Shown: piece by piece, positions 1 to 9,800 of the stretch
Layout: each line of letters begins with the position of its first letter
Numbering within the stretch: position 1 is the stretch's first letter
NCBI GenBank assembly: GCA_008931825.1
Contig: QXVZ01008763.1
Location: 1 to 22,322 of the forward strand
Origin: Phallusia fumigata
Lineage: Eukaryota > Chordata > Ascidiacea > Phlebobranchia > Ascidiidae
Reading direction: 5' to 3'
Length of the DNA: 22,322 nt
Program-made: the position numbers and the translations under genes
Notes under the pieces: model-generated
Told to the model about the DNA's origin: nothing
What the model saw: the letters and a program-made list of their open reading frames with translations, nothing else
The model's database searches: none

Positions 1-3000
1 AGGACGATTTTTCATTAACAGATATGTCGGAGTTTCCGGGATGAAGATTGCGAGGAGGCTGAGTAGTCCTGGAGGTGCGATTGCAGCAAATGCCAGCGAT
101 CGCCACGGTAACACTGATCCTGTAAAAATATCATAAATAGTTAGCATGCAATGTTGTAGTAAGATGTTATTGAAATAATTTGATACGCGTATTTAATTAT
201 ATCACACAAAGAGTGCAATACCAGAGCGTAATCTGGTAATTTTTTATTCGGAATATCATAGCATGGTAGTTAGACCTTATGCATCTTCACTGGTTTGTAA
301 TTGCATTGCAATATAAATTTTTACATTTTGTTTTTAATAATGTTTTTAAATGGGCGTTTATTTATAAAAAGTAGAAAAGGGATTTATAAGTTAGGGTAAG
401 GAATTGCAAAAAATCATTATGCATTAAAACTCCTTCAGGTATTGTCATTTCCAAACAAAACAATATCAACCTTAGCCCTAAGAGAGCTTTGCAAACAGTT
501 TCCTCTCTCAAAAACCTAGCTCTCTGAAAAGGTGAAAAAACTATGGGAACGAGCCGTTTGTGAATCTTTTTGACGTTGAGGGTCTTCTAAACGCCCCGGT
601 CGATAAGCTTTTAAACCTGATCCCCAAATCTTATCTGTATTCACTAGATGGCGTTCTGGTAACTTTTATTGCGGTGGCCGTTAGTAGTTCGTGCAGACTG
701 CCTGTTGCATCGTGCAGACATTTGTTGACAACACTTTGCGGCTATCAGCAGTTTTCGCAACCAATACATTTTTTATTCAGGTTGTCGTAGGGGCTTTGGG
801 ACACAGTCTGCACTGGATGAATGCACAAAGTGCGCTGAATTGACCTCTTTTCGGATGAAACTATTGTTTAACACACCTAGTCCGTAGATGAGCAGGATCC
901 CCGACACAATACAAAGCTGGTTAGCAGATCCGAGCATTCCTCGAAGTTTCACCGTGGACACTTCACCAATGTACGTCTAAAAGGATCAAAAAGAAGCATT
1001 CACTATTAGCAGTCGTTTATTCGGAAAAAATCAGGCCCGATCTTTTTGCTAAGTTTTGGGGTCTGATGGGTTTACGACATGTTCTGTGTCATTTTTTGAT
1101 TGATTGTGTCGTTTTAGTTGACGTAAGGTGACCTAAAATCATTTGCCAAACAACACGTTAGCTAGACCCTCATGGAAACGCTAAGCAAATGAAACTCACA
1201 TCGCAGGACCTTAAATGTAGCATTCGAGTGATAAAATGTGACAAACAACTTCCAAAATAAGTGTCAAATAATGTTCATTGTTAAACCTTAATTTTTGTTT
1301 AATTTAACGGCAGCATAGCTAAACATTGCTGCGATGTGAAAGGCAGCCTAAAGTCAGCGTGACGATGAGTTGTTGTTATCGACTTATCAAGTGACGAAAG
1401 CATGTTGTTTAACGACTTGTCAAGTTTCGAGCATGCGGAAACATGCGTGCTTCTGAAAGATTGATTGCGAATTCTCCCACAATTTCCAACATTGTAGCCC
1501 GCACGTTTTCCAACATTGTAGCCCGCACGTGACGATCGAGTACAGAGTTTCTCAGCATTTAAATAGGTCCGAGACTATACCTCGCGACATACAAAACAAA
1601 ATTTGCATATCCACGTCATATTCTCTTTCTTATTACCGCTTGGTACGCTGGATCCCCTATTTGAGACAATACTACCTCCCAGCAGCGATAAATTGTTTGT
1701 TATCACATGTTTAAATATGTTGTTTGTGTTATTTTACATTTTCATCTAGTCGGCGAATGGTTATGCTAAGCCGAAGCAGGTTGTATGTTTTACCCTGGTT
1801 TGTTTATTTTCCATCGGGCGTTTATTTGCTTGTTTGTAAACTGCATTACTGAAACGGCAATTAAATGCGCTTTTGCGCTTGTATTTTGGCGCTTTCGGCT
1901 TTTCGTTTCTCAAAAACGTGACNATAAACACTAGCGGATGCTATAACCGCTAAAAAGCTTATTTTACCAACTAAATTTAAATACTGTTAAACAATACATG
2001 AGCTGCGTTTCAGCGAAAAATAGTAAAAAGGGTGTTTCGAGTCAATTTTTTTGTCAATTACAATTATTCAGAATAATAAATATTTGGTGTTGTGCACTGT
2101 ATTTCATTAGGCGGTCAAAGGTACATGCTAAATTCCACTCCCAATTATGCATGAACGTGCGAATTTCGATGTGATGAGAGGTCACGAGTAATATTGCGCA
2201 ACACAAGAATGCAGCAAAACCGAAACAAAAAAACTTTAGGGATAACACTGTGAGTACCAACAATCCAGCAGCAAAGGGAATTCCGCATATGATGGACGTA
2301 AACTTCCTGCCAATAGCTTGCATAATGAATCCGGCTACGTACGCCCCCACGACAGCTCCAACAGTAACTGAGGCCTGAATCACAAAACGTGAAGTTAGTA
2401 ATAATTAAATGAAACTAAGCATCTTTTTAGTTGAAAGTTCGCAAATTTTTCAACTGCTCGTATAAATGCGGCTATTTGCTATTGAAAGCGTTTTTATATG
2501 ACCCTTGTTTTGTGTATTAAACTTTAGTGTTGTGTGACTTCAATGCCTCGTATGCCGTTTCTGATAATGCGTCCCTGCACCAAGTAAAACGAAAGAGTTT
2601 TAAAAAGTAATCCATGTCACAGTCGATGCCTTAACATTTTATTGCAATTTTTGCCTCATTTAGCTTGTCCAATGTGTACTTATATCTACCAAATGTACAC
2701 AATGTTACCTTCCCACCAAGTCTAAATCTGCCGTTAGGTGTTGGGGTTGGAATTAAAACCATAATTTTATTTCCAAGTTCAATCCCAACCCACATAATAT
2801 CTCCATTTGTTGACATTTAATCGTGTTTTAACAGTGTGTCATATTTGAGCCGAGCTGACAAATGTGACAGAACATACTTGGAATTGTGTATAATGCGTTT
2901 TACGTGAGCGTGGAAATATTTGGTTACATGCACATGGAGTTCAAATTACTGTCCCTTGCTGCACGTTAGCAACTATAACGCGAACTGTGAAAATTGCCGC

Positions 3001-4724
3001 GTGCCCAACAATGCACGGTTCGGGGATATTTAAAGATCTTCGTGCAAATCTAACTCGAACCATGTTGAAAGTTTGTTTGTTTTTTGTTGTTAATTGAAAC
3101 TCCATATCGAAGATTTCAACAGCGCACACAATTTCTCTTGTCATTCACATAGTTTTAAAAAACAAAATCCTGTCCCAAAGAAACATTTTTAACCAACGTA
3201 CAAACTACAGCTAAACCGCTTCAGAAACCTGGGGTTTTGTGCTTCGGTTTACACCCCAAAGCTTAGTAACATCACGAAAATCCGCTGTAAACACGCAACA
3301 CTGTGCATGGAAACAGTCCTTGTACTTTTGTATGAGGAAAAGGATTTGCGGTAACTCGTCGTTAATCATAACAAGTGTTGTACATCCTATGACAGTAGAG
3401 GGCAATTACCTATTACATCCTCTGTCCCGTATCATTGGAAATTTCGTCTTGCAGTTCAATATTGGTGTGCAACTTACAGCCCGCTATCCCCATTTATGTG
3501 GAAAATGACCCGCGTTTATTCTGATACAAAAGCATATTTGTAAAATACGTTAGCTATTTTCGTTGTTGATTATGTATGTCGTTATTCTACACTCAAATCA
3601 GTCATACCTCGCACCTAAATACGTAATTATGTAAAAAGAGTAATGCTGTGACAAAAAAGGTGTATTACATAAGACGTTCATGGCTGACTGTGTTGCCCTT
3701 CGCTTTGTTTTCTTGGCCCACTACAACCAGTTCCTAATTGGCCCTGGATTGTTTAGCGTTTTCACGAAATGGTTAAGTACAAGTTCGTGACAGCATTGAT
3801 GCGCTAGGCTATTTTCACTTTCATGTTACATAATCCTTGCTTATGCCAGCGTAGCTGCAGCACGTTGAAACTCCTACAGATAATTTCTTGAGCAGGATTC
3901 TAGTAAATATCTCTGCTTTTTAATTTTATGTAGGCTAAGTGTTTCTTTGTTTCCAGTTTTGCTTTATTGGGACGCTGATAATTTAATCCAGTCGTTGCCT
4001 AGTGTTTTTTTCTAAATCAGCTCAAAACAGCAAAATTACCGAAATCGGAATCTGGCAAATACAGGAGCCTGTGATTCACGCAATAATTACAAAATTCCTG
4101 TAACTTACCCCAAACCACGAGGCCTGCATTGTGTTTAGATACAACGGGTTTCCAGAACCCATCGCCTGGATACTGGGAATCATGGGTGAAGTAATACCGA
4201 GCATGGCACCAACGGAAATCGCTCCAAAAAGAACAATGGCAACTGAGAGATATAATACAACGCTACCTTCCTCCACTCTGTAACAGTAACGTGTGTTTAT
4301 GATGTTGTCATTAAACCTCTAATTTGAATGGTAGGGTTGTGTTTTAGTGAACCGTCCCAGCAGCAGACTGTCTTTAAAATACCATCGGCTGTAAATGAGA
4401 CCCGACAGGAGTCGCATCAAAAAACTACTCGACTAGACTTGACTCGAGTTATAACGAAGAAAGTACTCCACTTAACTTAATTAAGTCACTGCTGATAAAG
4501 GCTGGATTGACTTGGGTCACATTAGCAATTTAAAACTAACAGTTGTTTGCGATAAGACTTCACACGACTTGATGAAATACCGGGAATCTCAGGCAAAACA
4601 TCCGTTTCATTGCTTTCAAGCAGTTGCCGTCAACAAATTTTAACATCCATTGCACTCACGTTGGCTTTCCAGCGGAATTAATCAAAGGCCTTGTCTCAAT
4701 ATCTTCGGGGGCATTGGGGGCCAT
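1..4724 (-). CDS. SLC2A8: Class III facilitative sugar transporter (GLUT6/GLUT8-like), 5' part, runs off the left edge
   Basis: Major facilitator sugar transporter; the family moves hexoses across endosomal/lysosomal or plasma membranes. Exons seen on the minus strand: 4660-4724, 4109-4277, 2258-2374, 877-976 and 1-119, all with GT..AG borders. Exon 1 (21 codons plus 2 nt) carries the acidic dileucine ETRPLI, like ETQPLL in human GLUT8. Exon 2 holds TM1 and ends in QASWFG, a GLUT6/8 signature. Exon 3 holds TM2 and GRK. The 877-976 exon holds TYIGEVSTVKLRGMLGSANQ (loop 4-5 and TM5). Exon 1-119 has PWRSLAF and PETPTYLL (TM6 end; the usual Arg in PETPRFLL is Thr). The segment between TM3 and loop 4-5 (about 30 residues, with the GR-x-LTG motif) was not found. 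The family is clear; GLUT8 rather than GLUT6 is a preference based on the N-terminus. The C-terminal half lies outside the window. Confidence 0.8.
977..2257 (-). other. Transporter intron where one exon is expected but not found
   Basis: The flanking exons both border this interval in phase 0, yet the protein jumps from the middle of TM3 (ICGIPFAAGLL) to TYIGEVS, skipping TM4. I read the minus strand for a roughly 90-base phase-0 exon with a GR-x-LTG motif and found none. The interval also holds an ambiguous base (N at 1923) and a 24-bp tandem duplication. An assembly gap, a divergent exon or true exon loss are all possible. Confidence 0.5.
1483..1530. repeat. Perfect 24-bp tandem duplication
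   Basis: Two identical adjacent 24-base copies (1483-1506 and 1507-1530), each beginning tttccaacattg and ending gcccgcacgt. They lie in a transporter intron. No function is evident. Confidence 0.95.
2375..4108 (-). other. Long intron of the transporter gene
   Basis: Bounded by the gtaagt donor after the SWFG exon and the cag acceptor before ASVTVGAVVG. Apart from the 61-codon ORF at 2631-2816, I see no exon, RNA gene or clear repeat. Confidence 0.6.
2631..2816 (-). other. Coding-like 61-codon ORF in a transporter intron, possible dispersed repeat
   Basis: Open frame on the transporter strand, from ATG 2816 to a TAA, with balanced protein-like composition (for example MWVGIELGNKIMVLIP and NGRFRLGGKVT). 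No acceptor lies next to it and it matches no transporter segment, so it is not an exon of that gene. It could be a fragment of a dispersed repeat or a chance ORF. Not recognised. Confidence 0.25.
4660..4724 (-). other. SLC2A8: First coding exon of the GLUT8-like transporter, with acidic dileucine signal
   Basis: Short exon starting at ATG 4724-4722 and encoding MAPNAPEDIETRPLI and six more residues, then a gtgagt donor at 4659. It ends two bases into a codon and joins the acceptor at 4278 in phase (AC+A = Thr). The [DE]xxxL[LI] sorting motif at residues 10-15 lines up with the one that keeps mammalian GLUT8 inside the cell. A ttttgag acceptor-like sequence lies two bases before the ATG, which would suit SL trans-splicing. 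Confidence 0.75.
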
Positions 4725-5290
4725 TACTCAAAACCAAAGGTATAATTTTCTTACACACCAGCACTGCAATAAAATACAAATCAACAACGCTCATTCACTT
4801 TCATTATGTTGGCCTGTTTACGATTCTGTAAATCCGGCTTAGGCAATGAAAAGTTTATGACATCGTTAAACTTTTAGAGTCGCTAGTTAATTACTCGCAT
4901 TTCCAAAGTAAAAAAATCTTTATTCTCAACAACTAGAATAAACATAAACTTTTTTGGTAGTTGTACACATGAACATAGCAAAAAGTAAAAAGTTGTAATT
5001 TCTGATTTTTTGGACCGCTAAATTAAAGTCTATAGGCTCTGGGAACACCTGATAATAAATAACCTTTTCCCTATTGACCATTATCGACCTCTAACCACAA
5101 GCATCACAGGAAGCTAGTCAGTTAGGTACAGCGCAAAACTATTTATCAAGCCCAGCAAATGTCGTGCGAGATGTTGTTCCTTTTGCGGTTGCGTTTTTCC
5201 AGCGACTTTTCGTACATTGCCTTAAGCGACGACGGCCTTTATCAGACCAGTCCAATCTTTTCAGTGTTGCGGGACACTTGTATGTGAAGA

Positions 5291-5508
5291 AAGTTAATAA
5301 GAGCCACAAAAACTTGTTCAAAATCAAATCCCAATCAAGTTCATTATTGCATTGTTTTCATTGTGACGTCACAATTTATTTATATTTGATAAGTTTTGCG
5401 ATAACACTAGGTGACAATGAGTCATTAAGTTAATAAGAGCCACAAAAAAATCTATTTGAAATCAAATCCCAATCAAGTTCATTTACATTGTTTTTATTGT
5501 GACGTCAC
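5291..5508. repeat. 82-bp imperfect direct repeat, two copies 136 bp apart
   Basis: Copy 1 spans 5291-5372 and copy 2 spans 5427-5508. Both begin aagttaataagagccacaaa, share atcaaatcccaatcaagttc in the middle and end attgtgacgtcac, with a few substitutions and compensating small indels. They may be a local duplication or two copies of a dispersed element. Confidence 0.9.
5364..5507. promoter_or_regulatory. CRE - AP-1 - CRE cluster
   Basis: Perfect CREB/ATF palindromes TGACGTCA at 5364-5371 and 5500-5507, one at the end of each 82-bp repeat, with a consensus AP-1 site TGAGTCA at 5418-5424 between them. The cluster lies about 0.65-0.8 kb upstream of the transporter ATG and about 1.4-1.5 kb upstream of the tyrosinase-related ATG. 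The motifs are seen directly; the enhancer role is inferred. Confidence 0.45.
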
Positions 5509-6626
5509 TAAGACTGGTATATTTTCAAAGCACGTGTTATTGATCAGTAGACGTGTGTTTGCATACCTTTGGTTTATTTAGGTGGCAAATATACTTGAGC
5601 CCGTACACAAACAATGTAAAAAAAAAGTTAAAATCCAAACCTACTCGATCTCGACGGCTAGTTCGGGGCAAGAATGCTTTGTTGTGTTGCGGCCAACAAT
5701 TACACGAAAGGCATGATTGGAACATAACGCAGAATAACGATTTTACAATGTAAACATATCGGATGATATCCATGCGCAAAACTGTTATAATGCAGAAGTG
5801 CATAATGCATCTTTGGTGCACTCTACATACATGTCTTGGTAATTTCTCTGGTCATTTAAGACAGATTTAAATCAGTTTCTTCGCATGGTAATCTAATTCA
5901 CTCGTGAATTCCAGCTTCTCGCTGTGAGCCACGAATCGTGACTGTAAATTTAAAATTAGGAGATATTGCACATATCTTTTTTCCGCGAATTAAACGTTGG
6001 AAAAAGGCAAAAATTTCTTATTTTACCGAATAGAATGCAACTAGAAATTAATTGTGCCTTTTGGCCTTTGTATGTGCTTTGCGCAGTTTGTGCTACCTAA
6101 TTTGCGCGCGATTTCACCGTCAGAGTGTTTCCAACCCATTATACAAACAAGCAATCTATTTCCACCGATTTTTTAGACTTCTTATCTGGTCAGATCACAA
6201 GTACCAGTTTACAGTTGAGTTGTGTTTAAAATTTATGATTAACCATTTGCAGACAAATACCTCGGACCCTTCTTTAAACAACGTACATTATCCTATAACA
6301 TGAACGTTAAAATGAATTTCATTTACTTATGTCTAACAATTACCAAACTAATTCGTCCTCGTTCGCTGCAAGAAGTTAGTTTTGCAAAAACATTTTCTGA
6401 AGTTACGACGCCGCTAAGAAACGCTTGCATATATCCTAAAAAATACTCTGAACACTTTCAGGTTTGCGCCAATGATCCTGCGTTCTACGTCCAGAACCCT
6501 CGTAATGGGGCGGCAACCAACATCAAAGTCGAAACGTCGTCGATCGTTTGTTGACAAACCAAAGTTTCGTTAGTCAGACACAGTTCAAAACAAAACATAA
6601 CGCGGACATTGGATGGATTTCCCTCG

Positions 6627-6634
6627 TCACGTGA
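6627..6634. promoter_or_regulatory. Perfect MiT/TFE-type E-box in the tyrosinase-related promoter
   Basis: TCACGTGA, the full palindromic site preferred by MITF/TFE factors, 170 bp upstream of the TATA box. MITF is the established regulator of tyrosinase-family genes in vertebrates; its use here is inferred. Confidence 0.5.
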
Positions 6635-6668
6635 AACGACAACATCCGTTATTTCCCTGTTATCCATA

Positions 6669-6767
6669 TAATCCCTTGACGGTCCTTTCTTCACAAAGCG
6701 AGAGTATTTAATCCAAATCTGGTGACGTCCAAAGCCGACACAAGTTACCGGACAATTGATTGGATTA
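6669..6767. promoter_or_regulatory. Three Otx-type (K50 homeodomain) sites in the tyrosinase-related promoter
   Basis: TAATCC occurs at 6669-6674 and 6709-6714, and as its complement GGATTA at 6762-6767, all within about 135 bp upstream of the TATA box. Otx factors bind TAATCC, and ascidian pigment-cell precursors express Otx. Occupancy is inferred. Confidence 0.45.
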
Positions 6768-6803
6768 TGTATTGCGTCAAAAAAAGGCTGGCTCTGCAAA
6801 CTG

Positions 6804-6811
6804 TATAAAAG
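6804..6811 (+). promoter_or_regulatory. TATA box of the tyrosinase-related gene
   Basis: TATAAAAG is a strong TATA match and predicts transcription starting near 6830-6840. That makes the in-frame ATG at 6830 unlikely to be used and favours the ATG at 6893, leaving a 5' UTR of about 55-60 bases. Confidence 0.6.
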
Positions 6812-6892
6812 TTGAAGCACAAACTGCAAATGACATGTACTTTTACAGTTATCTACAAACAGTTCACCAGCAACAACGTGTATCTGGAAACC

Positions 6893-9800
6893 ATGAAAAT
6901 TACAAGCATGTTTAAGTCCTTGCGCTTTGCTGGACACTGTGCAATGTTATTGGTGGTGCTGCTACGTTACGCAGTGGAAGGGCAATTTCCTAGGGCATGT
7001 ACTGGTTTGGAAACAGTTTTAAGCAAAGAGTGCTGCCCGCGGATAAATGGAACCGGGTCCCCGTGTGGTGAGACGGAGGGCAGAGGTCAATGTGATGACA
7101 TCACCATTGATGACGAGCCGTACGGAGCCCAGTACGTCTTGTTAGGAATCGATGACAGAGAAAGATGGCCAGAACGCTTTTTCAACAGGTAAAAAGAAAG
7201 CTGTCTATACGTTTTTTCGTTTATGCATAGTAATATACATTTTAGTTTCTCTGGCACATGTTTATCATTTTTTCATGTTTGTTTAAGTTGATAGATTTAA
7301 TTTTGTTTGTATGTTGTATTTATTATGTCACATCCATTGCTAGTAGCACACTCTGAATACATGCAAACACGCCCTGAAAGTTTCGTAAGCAAAACATAAA
7401 CTCATTTCGATGACAGGTCTTGTGTTTGCATCGGGAACTTCGGTGGCTTTGATTGCTCCAGGTGTAGCCCAGGGTGGCAAGGAGACAGTTGCCAGGAAAG
7501 ACGACCTTCAAACATAAGGCAGAATATCATGGAAATGGGCGAGGAGCAAAGGAACAATTTTCTTGAAGTGCTCGACCTTTCCAAAACAACTCCTCATCCT
7601 GACTATGTGGTGGCAAGCGAACACTACAGGTATTTTGGGAGCCTTTGTTTTTAAGAACTTTATTTTTTTCCCACTCGACTATCAGGTTTCTTAGATCACA
7701 GCTTGTAAATCCTTTTTTTTATTTACCAGTTACGACTTCAGTTTTGCAGGTTTGCTCATGAAATACAAAGTTTCTTTTTTAATAACAGAGAAATAATTGC
7801 GACGGATAAAAAGCAGTAAATTTTCGGACGATTTTAGGTTTATAACCAGTTGTGCCAATACTAGAAAATCCTTTTTTCCAGCCCTTCTCTCTTGTGTTTT
7901 GTCTTTAGAAATTTTATCCGAATGAAGAAATTTGTCCTAGGTTAAGAAACGTTGATTTGAATTTGTTTCATTTCAAAAAAACTCTTTATTCTGCAGAAAC
8001 CTGCTCGGGCCCAACAGCACCGATCCACAGTTTGTAAACATCACAATCTACGATCTTTTCACGTGGAATCACTACTATTCGGTGCGAGACACTCTCCTTG
8101 GTCCGGGGCAGACCTACACAGCAATTGATTTCTCACACGAAGGCCCAGCTTTTCTTACTTGGCATCGAATGCATCTTCTCGCTTTGGAAGATGACCTGCA
8201 GCGCTTGTCCGGTGATCCAACCTTCGCCCTGCCGTACTGGAACTTCGCAATCGGAGGTAACTTGGGGTCAAGTCAGTGTAGATACGATAAGTAGGCCAAA
8301 GATTATGGAATGTCGGTTGTGGCGAAGCACTGCCAATCAATGTTAAACATTCGCTTACAATTTTTCAAGCAAAGCGTTGGTTAGTTCAAAAAAAGGATTA
8401 TTTAACTTGCAAAGCATTAACACTTTAGAGATCTAAAAAAGGTAACACATGACTATGAGGTTTCTCAACATTTTTTATTTGTCGCAGGTTCCGAGTGCGA
8501 CATTTGCACGGACGAGTTACTCGGCAGTCAAGACACGACCGACGCGACTTTACTCGCTAACAACTCGCGTTTTGCTGACTGGGAAGTTGTTTGTCTGAGC
8601 ATGGACTGGTACAACGACAATGTAAAACTTTGCAATGGAACATTCGAAGGTTAATTGGGAACTCGGTTATTTCTTTTAACCATTTACTACATGAAATTCT
8701 TTTTAAACAACAATAAATATATTTTGTGGAGCTTTAAATCCTCGTTAGGCAAAATAAGTTCTTAAACTTAGTTTTACCAATTTTTTTTAATAGGACCGAT
8801 CCGTCGCAACCCCGGAGGCAATGTTGAACGCCCGGCTGTCCAGTTCCTCCCTCAGCCCAGTGACGTAGAGAGTTGCGTACGAGTAGACACGTACGACAGT
8901 TTTCCCTTCTACTCTGACTCTAATGGCAGTTTCAGGAATGCTCTAGAAGGTAAAACAGTTATCAAACTCTGTATCGACTGAAAGTCCTATTTTTGTTGGA
9001 CTAAGCGCGCATACTTTACACTGTACTTATAGTGTCCACCATTGAATCCTCTGATGATTCCATTTTAGCTGGTTTAGGTCATCTTTTTAATTTCGATTAA
9101 CCGCCAGTTATATTTCAATCAATTAGAGCAGTGTGGTCCAACTTTATTTTGTCGCTGGCCATCAGAAACTGTTGGTTTATTCCACGAGCTAATGTTCAAT
9201 AATGGAATTTTGAAGGTCAGGTTTTTACAACCGACCCAGAAATTAACTTACAAACGCAGCAAACGAAAGGATAAACTTAATGGTATATCATGCCTTGTAA
9301 TGCATACCAAAGGGCTATTCACAACTTTTGGTGTCGTTTATTTTTCACAACATTCTTGGTTATCAGACTAAATAGTCCGAGTTACAATTCGCGGGCCAGC
9401 AGTTAGAGGCACGACGCCAAGCCCTTTCCTACGCTAAACACGAGATTGGAGCAGCTATATCCTATGATTGCTACCCTGTAACCTTATGCAGTGGGCGGTA
9501 ATAATCGAAATTTACTCTAGGCTATTCTAACGTGGACGGAGAATTCGAGGTCGGTGTTCGAACATTACATAACTTGGCTCATTTATTTCTTAATGGAACT
9601 GGGGGAATCACCCACGCGTCGGCTAATGATCCCATTTTTGTTTTGCTGCACGCCTTCACTGATGCTATATTTGAAGAATGGATAAAAAGGTGAATGTCGA
9701 AATACTTGATGTTGTAGCGTTTGTTTTGTTTCAACTTTGGTCCGGTTAGCGTTTTCAAACGTCAAAATATATTTGTTTGCCAGTCCAGGATCATTGTTTG

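Larger units (their letters stand above)
4725..6803. other. Divergent intergenic region between the transporter and tyrosinase-related genes
   Basis: No convincing exon. It holds the 82-bp direct repeat with CRE/AP-1 sites (5291-5508), a CACGTG E-box at 5531-5536 and the tyrosinase-related promoter elements at 6627-6811. Several open frames of 60-150 codons on both strands lack splice signals and family similarity. Because the flanking genes are divergent, elements here could serve either. Confidence 0.6.

Noticed and set aside
4420..4520. Degenerate actcg/acttg repeats in a transporter intron
   Set aside because: Only a few imperfect units; not clearly above chance for AT-rich sequence.
5537..5821. 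94-codon minus-strand ORF and an overlapping 66-codon plus-strand ORF
   Set aside because: They overlap on opposite strands, include homopolymer-coded Lys/Phe runs and show no family similarity.
6812..6892. N-terminal extension of the tyrosinase-related protein upstream of 6893
   Set aside because: It begins with TTG at the TATA box. The in-frame ATG at 6830 lies at or before the expected transcription start and would bury the signal peptide.
6485..6937. 150-codon minus-strand ORF over the tyrosinase-related promoter
   Set aside because: It overlaps the TATA box, E-box and first exon in antisense. No recognisable domain, and one ORF of this length is not improbable in 22 kb.
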